From assembly GCF_001625305.1 (NCBI RefSeq), contig NW_017804353.1, positions 2,630,886-2,694,885 on the forward strand: a stretch of DNA of 64,000 nt. The letters are read 5' to 3'. The stretch comes from Branchiostoma belcheri (Eukaryota > Chordata > Leptocardii > Amphioxiformes > Branchiostomatidae). A program made the translations under genes and the position numbers. This document shows, piece by piece, positions 24,342 through 31,141 of the stretch (its first letter is position 1; every line of letters begins with the position of its first letter). A model generated the notes under the pieces. It was given only the letters and a program-made list of their open reading frames with translations, was not told the DNA's origin and made no database searches.

Positions 24342-26179
24342 TGTGTGTGTGTGTTTGTGTGTGTGAGTGAGTGAGTGAGAGTATGTGTGTCTGAGAAAAA
24401 AATAAGCGGAGCAGTAGGCTGGACCATGCGAAGGTTCATATTATGTATTCAGTATTGCCCCGTGCTTCCCCAGGTGTTCCCAGGTAACGTAGACAACACG
24501 ACGCCAGTTCGCCACCTGCTGCAGTCACCTGTCACTACCAGGTACGTCCGGCTCGTCCTCGTGACGTGGCACGGACACATCAGCATGAGGGTGGAGGTGC
24601 TGGGGTGTTATGACGTTGCCTTCGGTGAGTTCGTAGTTTAAAGGCATCCAAGACAATAGTATCGGGCGGCAAAACAAACAATTCTGGATGAAGAAAGCTG
24701 TCGTATATTGACGACAAATCCCTAGTTTTTTTCAGGACTGAAACCGGTGACACAACATTAATTTTCCTAGGCATTATGTGTTCTTTGATGTCTGCTGACA
24801 ACATACCATGTAGGTGTGCGCATCTAACAGAAAATATTCATGCCGCCGTGACCTAGGGCCCCAAGGATCTGCCTTCTTACCCGAGGACTGTCAGGATATC
24901 CACCTCGCGGACCCGGACCTGCCGAGCGGCCCTTATACTGTGTTCCCCTGGGGCGCCCCTAGCGGCCTCCTGGTGTACTGCGACATGGATACCGACGGAG
25001 GCGGCTGGACGGTATGGCGGAGATGTTCTCTCGGGCCCAAAGAAGTGAAGGAGTGAAGTGTCGATTTTGGCTAGCTATATATACATGTAGTATCTCCCCC
25101 TCTCTTTCTGTGTGTATGTGTGTGTCTGAGTTTGTGTGTGTCACTGTGTGTGTCTGTGTTCCTGTGTGTATGCGCGCAAGGGGGTTTAAAAGGAAAATTA
25201 AGTTGAACACTACCATGAGGACTGCATGAATGTCCTTATATGATGTCATGTCAAAAATCTTGTCCCACAGGTGTTCCAGAGACGCCAGGACGGCTCAGTA
25301 GACTTCTACCTGTACTGGGACGACTACAGGGCCGGTTTCCCCTCCCAGCGCGTCAGCGGCGAGTTCTGGCTCGGGAACGACAACATCCACCTCCTGACGT
25401 CACAGAAGGACTACGTGCTGAGGGTGGATCTGAAGGCTGTGGATGGGGCTACTGCGTACGCCGTGTACGACAGCTTCACCGTGGCGGATGAGTCAGACAA
25501 GTACAGGCTGGCCGTTGGGAGATACAGCGGAACTGCAGGTGCATAATATTTCACACTGGCGGTGTTATTGGTATTATTCACCGTGTTATATAGACTACTA
25601 CACGGTGTTATTAGTATTTCGCATCACCCGAGGTACCAGCCCAACCGCGGGTCGGATCGCCCTCCAACCTTCGGCCGGACCCGTGTCAGGACTGGGGCCG
25701 TCTGTCGCCTTCTTCGGGGTAGCAATGAATGATTCAGATCGACTGCTGCTTGGTATCGCTGCAGCTGAAGAATCATAAACCATTGCTGCCCTGAAGAAGG
25801 TGAAAGACGGACACTGAAACGTCGGATGAAAAAAACAGTCACTGGTTGCTGAATAAGGGGCCATCTGACATGTGACGTAGTCTCGTTTCCAACCTGGTAA
25901 AACTATTCACGGATCGAAACATCCTATCTTTCCACAGGTGACGCCATGGCCTGGCATAACGGAATGCGGTTCAGCACCAGGGACAGCGACAGCGACACCT
26001 CAGCGCTCAACTGTGCCGTCACCTACACCGGGGCCTGGTGGTACAACGGCTGTCATCATGCCAACCTGAACGGCATGTACGGCAACAACGACTTCGGGAA
26101 GGGGGTCAACTGGATCCAGTTTAAAGGGGAATATGAGTCGCTTGCGTTTAGTGAGATGAAAATAAGGCCCAAGGCTTAA
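8568..26179 (+). CDS. Secreted multidomain lectin-like mosaic protein (30 exons)
   Basis: Coding exons: 8568-8626, 8935-9040, 9694-9873, 10616-10760, 11122-11337, 11670-11852, 12225-12366, 12795-13084, 13419-13655, 14195-14383, 14781-14866, 15282-15401, 15688-15850, 16037-16087, 18327-18496, 18940-19165, 19307-19380, 19697-19813, 20349-20508, 20864-20908, 21233-21436, 21774-21943, 22289-22435, 22760-22904, 23442-23605, 23915-24064, 24474-24624, 24857-25011, 25271-25538, 25938-26179. Every junction is GT/AG and phase-consistent; the total is 4755 nt (1584 residues). Domains by residue: signal peptide 1-19; charged linker to 55; PAN/apple-like 56-115; EGF 116-163; C-type lectin 164-296; galactose-binding-like 297-440; FAMeT-like 441-582; CUB 583-705; C-type lectin 723-854; CUB 855-971; sushi 987-1054; two F5/8C 1055-1363; fibrinogen-related 1364-1584. 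No transmembrane segment or internal stop was seen. It probably binds glycans outside the cell; function unknown. Two adjoining genes are possible but unsupported. Confidence 0.82.
9070..9660 (+). repeat. 72-77-bp tandem repeat in an intron
   Basis: About six units with starts near 9153, 9230, 9307, 9379, 9451 and 9523, each made of roughly 18-base subunits of the CCAGAACCATGCTTTAT type. The same word occurs in dispersed palindromic repeats elsewhere in the window. It lies in intron 2 of the mosaic gene. Confidence 0.85.
10463..10574 (+). repeat. 28-bp tandem repeat, four copies
   Basis: Four nearly identical head-to-tail units beginning CACGTCGAACCCCCTG, ending 41 bases before the EGF exon acceptor. 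Units are directly adjacent with no spacers. Confidence 0.9.
11122..11852 (+). other. C-type lectin domain 1 (two exons)
   Basis: Exon 11122-11337 starts GWKQHGLYAFKVF and contains ARTACADEGATLGIL and LWIGLSD. Exon 11670-11852 contains FAWEDGSPLGDF, a GQPN motif at the carbohydrate/calcium loop, NCVYI and YVCQK. The loop reads QPN, between the mannose-type EPN and galactose-type QPD; the later WND position reads WGD. Sugar preference cannot be predicted from this. Confidence 0.85.
11460..11560. repeat. Dispersed repeat, copy 1
   Basis: Shares GAGGACGTCCCTA, CTAGGTACT and surrounding words, in the same order, with 44030-44115. Both copies are intronic. Family unknown. Confidence 0.6.
12225..14383 (+). 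other. Galactose-binding-like and FAMeT-like domains
   Basis: Exons 12225-12366 and 12795-13084 encode a discoidin-like beta-sandwich (YWRPDDSNRYFNNWYI, then FEKSGRYWRLLVTG). Exons 13419-13655 and 14195-14383 encode a farnesoic-acid-methyltransferase-like domain. Its hallmarks are visible: F-E-A-Q-A-x-N-D followed by L-S, GGWGNTKSAILR, EYRGFWVSW, then EPFMQWVDPDPLP and VGYRTGWGSDGRW. In this family the domain is usually extracellular and non-catalytic. Confidence 0.75.
14015..14160. repeat. Dispersed palindromic CCAGAACC repeat
   Basis: Two adjacent imperfect palindromes, each with GCACGGTTCTGGATA facing TATCCAGAACC around a short loop. Related copies are at about 1017-1090 and 23215-23365, and in tandem form at 9070-9660. 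Confidence 0.7.
14390..14545. mobile_element. Degenerate copy of the TA-flanked MITE
   Basis: The internal part (GCCAGAGAGGATCCA, CCTGGCCAATTTGATACTGTC, GTCTGCTTGAAG) matches the copy at 6995-7156, but the left end is lost and the right end has drifted. It begins just after a small duplication of the preceding exon edge (TTCCTTTTACCA at both 14371 and 14390). Confidence 0.5.
14781..15850 (+). other. CUB domain 1 (three exons)
   Basis: Exons 14781-14866, 15282-15401 and 15688-15850 encode CQTNVTETGGEIHNPQHPQ, then CESLITVGTGNRVELTFRD with CKFDYVEL, then FCGRSRP and VAWQPGG. This is the standard four-cysteine CUB layout. The first intron holds an AGAAT-type pentanucleotide repeat. Confidence 0.82.
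15030..15260 (+). repeat. AGAAC/AGAAT pentanucleotide-rich intron repeat
   Basis: Imperfect runs of AATAGAACAG-type words in the first intron of CUB 1. A purer version occupies the equivalent intron of CUB 2. Confidence 0.8.
16135..16615 (-). repeat. Left arm of 481-bp inverted repeat
   Basis: This arm is the reverse complement of 18281-18761, with equal length and no difference noticed by eye. It therefore carries an antisense copy of the first exon of C-type lectin domain 2. Outside both arms the similarity stops abruptly (16134/18762 and 16616/18280). Confidence 0.93.
17292..17412. repeat. Foldback element with about 27-bp inverted ends
   Basis: CTATCGTGGTTGGGTCGG with CTCTCTTCG on the left faces CGAAGAGAGCCGACC with CACGATAG on the right, with small mismatches. 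No coding content. Confidence 0.7.
17764..17990 (+). repeat. tRNA-derived SINE-like repeat
   Basis: A TGGTTGGCTCAGA box-A-like word and a CCGGTTCAACCCC box-B-like word are followed by a tail (CTTAGAAAGACACTTT, ACTTCCCTCACT). The tail is shared with the repeat at 37165-37290. Confidence 0.55.
18047..18166 (-). other. Exon-like open segment, opposite strand, unidentified
   Basis: On the minus strand a good acceptor (CTATATTCCAG) is followed by 39 open codons that read like real protein (ERILSELYFWPDSGEIQF, then GGCRPVRDAIDLHVKS) and a TAG. Base composition is more coding-like than the flanks. No upstream exon of such a gene was found nearby, and I do not recognise the protein. It may be a stranded terminal exon, part of a transposed segment, or chance. 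Confidence 0.3.
18281..18761 (+). repeat. Right arm of 481-bp inverted repeat
   Basis: Sense arm, containing the whole coding exon 18327-18496 (CTLD 2, first part) with both splice sites, about 46 bases of upstream intron and 265 bases of downstream intron. Confidence 0.93.
18327..19165 (+). other. C-type lectin domain 2 (two exons)
   Basis: Exon 18327-18496 encodes GWKQHGLFSFKVVTDERQ and KTACAAEEGAWLAIV, closely paralogous to CTLD 1. Exon 18940-19165 (or 18937, since the acceptor is a CAGCAG tandem) encodes FIGLNDIATEGSYLWEDGS, a GQPN loop, a WCDD calcium-site region and YVCQK. The intron lies before FIGLND here but after the equivalent LSDSEVE in CTLD 1. Confidence 0.82.
19307..20508 (+). 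other. CUB domain 2 (three exons)
   Basis: Exons 19307-19380, 19697-19813 and 20349-20508 have the same phases and cut points as CUB 1. Readable motifs are GGEVQSPQYPE, CEALVTAGRTQRVKLTF, CGHDYVELFDAVGDSW, LGKFCG and SLAWQPEDG. Confidence 0.85.
19514..19676 (+). repeat. (AGAATAGAATAT)n intron repeat
   Basis: Nearly pure array of AGAAT and AGAATAT units ending 20 bases before the second CUB 2 exon acceptor. The same kind of array sits in the equivalent CUB 1 intron. Confidence 0.95.
21233..21436 (+). other. Sushi (CCP) domain exon
   Basis: A single exon encodes TCPPLTAPENGNMTTTD, YQDEVQFTCDAGFVLEG, VVRCRADGRW and LPTCS. It shows the four cysteines and conserved Trp of a complement control module, flanked by phase-1 introns as usual. 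Confidence 0.9.
21473..21629. mobile_element. TA-flanked MITE, copy 2
   Basis: Begins TAATCTCCAAGCAGAT and ends with its inverted copy (GATCTGCTTGGAGATTA), 157 bases, with TA at both ends. Internal AT-rich spacer shares CTGCCTGGCTAATACGACACTG-like words with copy 1. It sits 36 bases after the sushi exon. Confidence 0.8.
21774..22904 (+). other. F5/8C (discoidin) domain, first of tandem pair
   Basis: Exons 21774-21943, 22289-22435 and 22760-22904. Recognisable landmarks are CMDPMGMEDGSIPDNSITAS, QWLQVDLGGPAVVHGVVTQG, WVTSYKLQRS, and ARYVRFVVQTWRGHVCMRVD with VLGC. Confidence 0.92.
22085..22255 (-). repeat. tRNA-derived SINE-like repeat (minus)
   Basis: Read on the minus strand, GGCCGTGTGGTATAGG resembles a tRNA 5' half and CTGGTTCGAATCCTG a box B with T-loop. 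The tail contains repeated GTGCCCTTG-type words. Lies in the intron between the first two exons of this F5/8C domain. Confidence 0.6.
23060..23150. repeat. Inverted repeat around TCCGGATTTTGCTCCG
   Basis: AAATCCGGATTTTGCTCCGC with TACG on the left is mirrored by CGTAGCGGATCGGAGC and AAAATCCGGATTT on the right, separated by about 17 bases. A strong RNA hairpin is possible. Confidence 0.7.
23215..23365. repeat. Dispersed CCAGAACC palindromic repeat, third locus
   Basis: TATCCAGAACCGTGCC, ATTCTGGATAGTC and GACTATCCAGAACC words in opposite orientations, as at 14015-14160. Confidence 0.6.
23442..24624 (+). other. F5/8C (discoidin) domain, second of tandem pair
   Basis: Exons 23442-23605, 23915-24064 and 24474-24624 with the same phases as the preceding F5/8C domain. 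Landmarks are SPLGMESGNILDDSITASSV, EWLQIDLGLAIVSGVITQG, QWVTSYKLQFS, and TRYVRLVLVTWHGHISMRV with VLGC. The shared words show a recent internal tandem duplication of three exons. Confidence 0.9.
24259..24400. repeat. (GT)n(GA)n compound microsatellite
   Basis: About 60 bases of GT, then GA, then GT and GTGA runs, ending about 73 bases before an exon acceptor. Confidence 0.95.
24857..26179 (+). other. Fibrinogen-related domain, C-terminal
   Basis: Exons 24857-25011, 25271-25538 and 25938-26179. Landmarks are DCQDIH, LVYCDMDTDGGGWTVFQRR, DGSVDFYLYWDDYRAGF, GEFWLGNDNIHLL, and NCAVTYTGAWWYNGCHHANL with NGMYG. All four cysteines and the conserved WWYN/C-H-x-x-NLNG block are present; the calcium loop reads RDSDSD. 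The first exon uses the CCTAG acceptor at 24856, because the earlier TAG at 24813 would break phase. A TAA at 26177 ends the protein. Confidence 0.92.
25620..25850. repeat. Probable repeat-derived segment in last intron
   Basis: GC-richer intron block ending in CTGAAGAAGGTGAAAGACGG and ACTGAAACGTCGG, a wording often seen at the ends of invertebrate retroelements. No second copy in this window, so the call is tentative. Confidence 0.3.
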
Positions 26180-26207
26180 CGGCAGTTTTTGAACACAACA
26201 TTCTGAA

Positions 26208-26247
<40 letters not shown>
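26208..26247. repeat. (CA)n repeat in the 3' UTR
   Basis: Short CA run about 30 bases after the mosaic gene stop codon. Confidence 0.95.
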
Positions 26248-26248
<1 letters not shown>

Positions 26249-26551
26249 ACTTGCGACTCACCAACGTTTCACCAATTAATTTGTAAGTTGTATTGTAAAC
26301 ATTAGCCAACTAGATACATATATTTTACATATATGTTGTTAAAACATACACTTAATGTTTTAGATATCCTGTCAAATCATGGTGTGTACTTTGAATTGAA
26401 GATAATATATGATAGCACCAAATGATAGCACCAATCGTCTACAAGTACGAAATGTAAATGCAAGTATTGATATTGCTAAGAGAAGTTACAGCACGAATGA
26501 TTATTAACCTTGTATAATGCACCTGAGCCTGTAATTAACAATAATACTGTA

Positions 26552-26557
26552 AATAAA
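26552..26557 (+). promoter_or_regulatory. Probable polyadenylation signal of mosaic gene
   Basis: AATAAA about 370 bases downstream of the stop codon, in AT-rich sequence. It is the first canonical signal seen after the last exon. The mosaic gene and the zinc-finger gene at 26868 converge here. Confidence 0.5.
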
Positions 26558-26867
26558 CTATTTCATTAAAAGTAGAAAATGTATCTAGAAAAACACGAAG
26601 TACATGTACATGTAATTCATGCAGCCTAAAGAAAAATAATACCAAGCGAAGACATTCAAAGCTCCTGAAAAACAATTACTAGGCTAACTTACAAACTAGG
26701 CTAACTAACTAGGCTAACTAGTACGTAATAAAAATAAAACAGCTAAACCAACATGGCGAGATTAATAATATGGCCACAACTAGCTTTAAAATAATGGAGA
26801 AAACATTGAAGCTCAAGGCTGCATTTGGATCATGACCAGGTTTTCGGATCAGCTATACCAGCAAGCT

Positions 26868-28943
26868 TTACTTCTTAATCTTCCGACTGTGTCTAAGCTT
26901 GTGTCGATCCAAGTTGTACTTCTGTGTAGCAGCGTAGTCGCACTGGTCACATCTGAACGGTTTCTCACCAGTGTGAGTCCGGCTATGGCGTATAAGCGTC
27001 ATTTTCCGGGCCGCTCTGTAGCCGCACTCCTCGCACCTGTAGGGTTTCTCTCCGGTGTGTTTCACCATGTGTGCGACTAGACCGGGTTTCCACGCCGCAG
27101 AAAAGTCGCACTGGTCACATTTGTAGGGCTTTTCTCCTGTATGTTTTCTCATATGTGCGGCTAGTTTAGCCTTGCTAGCTATCCTGTATCCACACACTTT
27201 GCACGTATGGCCTTTCCAAGCCGTGTGTTTGACCATGTGTTGGACCAAACAGTTTTTCCAGGCCGAAGAGAAATCACACTGGTCACACTTGTGCGGTTTC
27301 TCACCGCTATGCGTTGTCATGTGCGAGTTTAGATGAGATTTTGTAGTCGTCGTATAATCGCACACTTCACAGAAGTAATGTTTCGCAATTGCTTCAGTGT
27401 GTTTTAACACGTGCTTGTCTAATCTTGCCTTACGAGCAGCTGAATAGTCGCACTGGTCACATTTGTAGGGTTTCTTACCGGTATGGTTTCTCAAGTGCAC
27501 AGATAAAGCAGACTTTTCAGTCGCCCTGTACCCACATACCTCACACATGAACGGCTTTTCACCGGTGTGGCTCCGCTTGTGTCGATCTAGGTTGTACTTT
27601 CTAGAGGCAGCGTAGTCGCACTGGTCACATCTGAACGGTTTCTCACCTGTGTGAATCCGGCTGTGACGTATAAGCGTCATTTTCCGGGCCGCTCTGTAGC
27701 CGCACTCCTCGCACCTGTAGGGTTTCTCTCCGGTGTGTTTCACCATGTGTGCGACTAGACCGGGTTTCCACGACGCAGAAAAGTCGCACTGGTCACATTT
27801 GTACGGCTTTTCTCCTGTATGTTTTCTCATATGTGAGGCTAGTTTAGCCTTGCTAGCTATCCTGTATCCACACACTTTACACGTATGGCCTTTTTCAGCC
27901 GTGTGTTTGACCATGTGTTGGACCAAACAGTTTTTCCAGGCAGAAGAAAAGTTACACTGGTCACACTTGTACGGTTTCTTACCGCTATGCGTTGTCATGT
28001 GCGAGTTAAGATGAGATTTTGTAGTCCCCATATAGTCACACTTTTCACAGAAGTAGCGTTTTTCACCAGTGTGCTTTAAGACGTGATGGGTCAAATATTC
28101 TTTCCGAGCAGCAGAATAGTCGCACTGGTCACATTTGTAGGGTTTCTCTCCTGTATGTTTCCTTTTGTGCGCGCTTAGCTGAGCCTTGGTAGCTGTCCTG
28201 AATCCGCACTCCTCACAAAAGTAGGGCTTCTCACCAGTGTGGGTGAGGATGTGACGTTTTAAACGACTTTTCAGTGAAAAAGAATAGTCACACAGGTCGC
28301 ATTTGTAGGGTTTCTCGCCTGAGTGGATTGTCATGTGCACAGTTAGGGTCGACTTTAGAGCCGTCCTGTACCCGCACACGTCGCACATGTGCAGTAACAT
28401 TTTTTTCACAGGCTTTTGATCAGTGTGTCTAAGGTTATGCCGGTCTAAGTTGTATTTTCTGGCTGCTGAATAGTCGCAGTGGTCACATTTGTACGGTTTT
28501 TCTCCTGTATGTGTCTCCAAATGTCTATTTAGCAAACTTTTAAGAGCCGTCCTATGACCGCACTCCTCACACATGTAGGGTTTGTCTCCAGTATGTTTAG
28601 CCATGTGCCGGTCTAAATTGCCCTTGTGTGCAGCAGAGTAGTCGCACTGGTCACATTTGTAGGGTTTCTCACCGGTATGTGTTCTCTTATGTTCAGCAAA
28701 TATTCCCTTTTTAGTCGTTCTGTATCCACACACTTCACATTCGTAGGCGTTCTCGCCAAAATGCTTCACTATGATGTGTTGTTTCAGACTGCTTTTCCAC
28801 GCAAAAGAGGAACCGCAGTGTTCACACCTGTAACGTTTTTCGCCTCGATGCTTGGTCATATGTCTGGACAATTTACTCATGTTAGTCGCCCCGTACTCAT
28901 CACACATGTGGAGTCTTTCCCGGGCTCGTTTCGCTGATGGCAT
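26868..28943 (-). CDS. C2H2 zinc-finger protein, 24 fingers
   Basis: A 691-residue, single-coding-exon protein made almost only of C2H2 fingers joined by TGEKPY-type linkers, so very probably a nuclear DNA-binding protein. I count 24 fingers. The first is degenerate (CDEYG in place of CxxC), the other 23 keep both Cys and both His. Fingers alternate between a CxxCGYR type and a CDQCDYSAA type. Fingers 11-16 and 19-24 are near copies, an eight-finger internal duplication. There is no KRAB, SCAN, BTB or ZAD domain. The ATG at 28943 is preceded in frame by a TAA, so it is the true first Met of this exon; a 5' UTR exon near 30053-30140 is likely. Targets unknown. Lineage-specific poly-finger genes of this sort are common in amphioxus. 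Confidence 0.9.
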   Translation of the reverse strand: MPSAKRARERLHMCDEYGATNMSKLSRHMTKHRGEKRYRCEHCGSSFAWKSSLKQHIIVKHFGENAYECEVCGYRTTKKGIFAEHKRTHTGEKPYKCDQCDYSAAHKGNLDRHMAKHTGDKPYMCEECGHRTALKSLLNRHLETHTGEKPYKCDHCDYSAARKYNLDRHNLRHTDQKPVKKMLLHMCDVCGYRTALKSTLTVHMTIHSGEKPYKCDLCDYSFSLKSRLKRHILTHTGEKPYFCEECGFRTATKAQLSAHKRKHTGEKPYKCDQCDYSAARKEYLTHHVLKHTGEKRYFCEKCDYMGTTKSHLNSHMTTHSGKKPYKCDQCNFSSAWKNCLVQHMVKHTAEKGHTCKVCGYRIASKAKLASHMRKHTGEKPYKCDQCDFSASWKPGLVAHMVKHTGEKPYRCEECGYRAARKMTLIRHSRIHTGEKPFRCDQCDYAASRKYNLDRHKRSHTGEKPFMCEVCGYRATEKSALSVHLRNHTGKKPYKCDQCDYSAARKARLDKHVLKHTEAIAKHYFCEVCDYTTTTKSHLNSHMTTHSGEKPHKCDQCDFSSAWKNCLVQHMVKHTAWKGHTCKVCGYRIASKAKLAAHMRKHTGEKPYKCDQCDFSAAWKPGLVAHMVKHTGEKPYRCEECGYRAARKMTLIRHSRTHTGEKPFRCDQCDYAATQKYNLDRHKLRHSRKIKK

Positions 28944-30052
28944 GTTTATTTGTTTATGTTCATATACTAGTATTTATGTTCCTTTTCCGTTGTTGTCGTT
29001 GGTCCAATGGATGTAACCAGGATTGTTTTATGTTGTGGATGGGGGTCTTAGCTTAAGACGCCTTTCGTGTTGTCGTGTCTGCTTCTCTCTGATATGATGT
29101 CCTAGTATGTGAAGTGTTGTTTCGTTTCCAGGAAGACGGATCGGACACTGTCTCTTCGACAGGAAGCCCACAAGTTGGCTCGCCAGGCAGTGCGTGCATC
29201 AGTTTTCGCGCTAATTGAGAACACACGTGTCTGGTTAGAACACTACGAAAACAAACACGCCGGTAGCCTGGATACCAGACCCAGCGTGAAGCGATATCAA
29301 TCCATGGGTGAGTGAGTAACATGGCCCATTCCAATTAGCCTCTACCAGGCTTGCTTGGGAAGCGGCTGGAAAGAATAGAAATTGGCCAAATAGCCAGCAT
29401 GCGAAATATACAGTCGACAGTCTGTCTCAGTTACTAGCGGTAATGTACAAAATCTTGGGGCGGGCCGTGTTGCTCCCCAGCCGCCAGGATTGGTATCGCC
29501 TCGCACTGGGGGTCTGCAAGCCAGGCTACACCACCTGGGGATCGGTGGGCATGGGGTGAAGTTCGGCATGGGAATCACATATTCAATCTACGTGGTCTAA
29601 TCGATGCACATAAAACAATCAAAAGCTATATATTGGTTTCAGTTTAATTTTCTTGCAAGATAACAGACTGAAGGATTTTGCACGTATCCTAGGCTAGAAT
29701 CTGAGAGAGTCAGCCTCGCCTCGGGGCCCCCCTGCCCAGCTTGCTAAATCTTGAATAAAGGGGGATTTTTTTTGTCGTGGTTTTAAGCAAACTCATCCAC
29801 GTCATATGCAACTCTGCACATACTGGTCTTGCATCACTTGTATCTGTAGCATTATACTGGCATATATAGGTCAATAAGGTCATACAAAATTACGTGGAAC
29901 TTCAAGAGGCATCTACCTACACCCTACATGTGTGGCTCGCCCCCACCTCCACATACAGCGCCAAAACGAACCAAACACACGTAAACTTACCACAGTATGT
30001 AGGCAACTGAATACAACGTAGATAGCACACACAAAACAACTTACTTCTTTCG
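28944..30052. other. Probable 5' UTR intron of zinc-finger gene 1
   Basis: No convincing coding sequence. On the plus strand 29132-29308 is bounded by an AG acceptor and a GTGAG donor and is open, but its 3' part (GTAGCCTGGATACCAG) belongs to a common dispersed repeat. Confidence 0.4.
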
Positions 30053-30146
30053 ATTCCGATCGGCGCGCAACGTTGTTCAGATGGTTGGAATTTAGAACTG
30101 TCAGATTTGAGGGAAGATGCACCGCTACACACACAAAGATGGCGGG
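30053..30146 (-). promoter_or_regulatory. Probable promoter and 5' UTR exon of zinc-finger gene 1
   Basis: AAGATGGCGG (30136-30145), a YY1-like core-promoter motif, lies at the upstream edge. On the minus strand, about 90 bases on, there is a good donor (GAAAGAA|GTAAGTTG, near 30052). This fits a short non-coding first exon spliced to the exon starting near 28960. Inference from motif and donor only. Confidence 0.45.
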
Positions 30147-30195
30147 CTAGCGGTTCGGCTTGAGGTCAGAGTTCACCGACCTGATAACCCTATTA

Positions 30196-30581
30196 GGCCA
30201 TGTTGATTTGATTATATGGATGACATCCTCTGGGAACCCCAAAACTGATGCGCGCGTGCGAATAAAAAAAAAGTTTTGCAAAAAAAAAGTTCTTTTCATT
30301 ATGAAATCTACGTGGTCATGAGGGTTGAGCAAATGGCACAGAATATGGTTTGGCGAATAATCTAGTCTTCTTTACAATTTCGTCTTTTTTCGTTTGATTT
30401 TGGCATTCTACGACATTGGTATAGTTTTTATTAATTTTTTTTGTAACTTGTGGTATATTTTTGCTCATTTTGCAACTGTTTTGTACGATTTACAGTATGG
30501 TTGAAAACTTTTTTTTTTTTGGAAACGGTCGAAAATTCATGCGCGCGCGGATGTCATCCATATAATCGAATCAACATGGCC
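30196..30581. mobile_element. Harbinger-like MITE, copy 1
   Basis: Terminal inverted repeats of about 33 bases beginning GGCCATGTTGATTTGATTAT, then ATGGATGACATCC. The rest is non-coding and itself mostly self-complementary in outline. The flanks are TTA on the left and TAA on the right, sharing only TA. A second copy in opposite orientation is at 60568-60965. Confidence 0.8.
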
Positions 30582-31141
30582 TAATCGGAACACATGCACT
30601 GCACTTCATTTCTAAGTTCTAGCAAGGACATTATACAATGTCCTTGGTTCTAGAGTGGATACTAGGAGGCAACGTCTTCCAACACTAGTTCTTGTGTTAT
30701 TGTGCATACCAAACGCATGTAACACACGACCTAAAATGAGTGAAGGAATGAACGGTTGGTGTATTGGGATCAAATATAAGAAATATATCACAGAGTGAAA
30801 TACATTCTTTCAAAGAATACAATTTATTCAAAACTTATCTATTGATTACATATCATTTATACAACTTGATACAAGTCATATTAAATATGCTAGTACTTGA
30901 ATATGTTATCACAATAAATATTAATTAAAAAAAGATATGCTTTAGAACTGATTACTCTAGTTGGTTAGTATCCATCTAAGTAATAGTATATATCATGCAA
31001 TTTTAAATAATCCAAAAAAGGATGTGCTAAGAAGTACAAAATACATAGCTTAAAAAAAAATCATTCCTATTCCCAGAACTACCAATGGGAGCTCAGGATT
31101 CTTCATCACTATATGACAACCAGTCATCACGTGCACAGTTC
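30582..31141. other. Intergenic, AT-rich, no gene seen
   Basis: Downstream of zinc-finger gene 2 and upstream of zinc-finger gene 1, both on the minus strand. It probably holds the 3' UTR of zinc-finger gene 2. No other structure was recognised. Confidence 0.5.

Noticed and set aside
24814..24856. Earlier acceptor at 24813 for the first fibrinogen exon
   Set aside because: It would join out of phase with the phase-1 donor at 24624 and hit a stop within four codons; the acceptor at 24856 keeps frame.
25795..25830. Hammerhead ribozyme (CTGAAGA ... GAAAC)
   Set aside because: The CUGANGA and GAAA words are present, but no stem III hairpin or UH cleavage site could be paired.
29132..29308. Plus-strand internal exon upstream of zinc-finger gene 1
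   Set aside because: Has acceptor and donor, but no partner exons, no known motif, and its 3' part is a common dispersed repeat.
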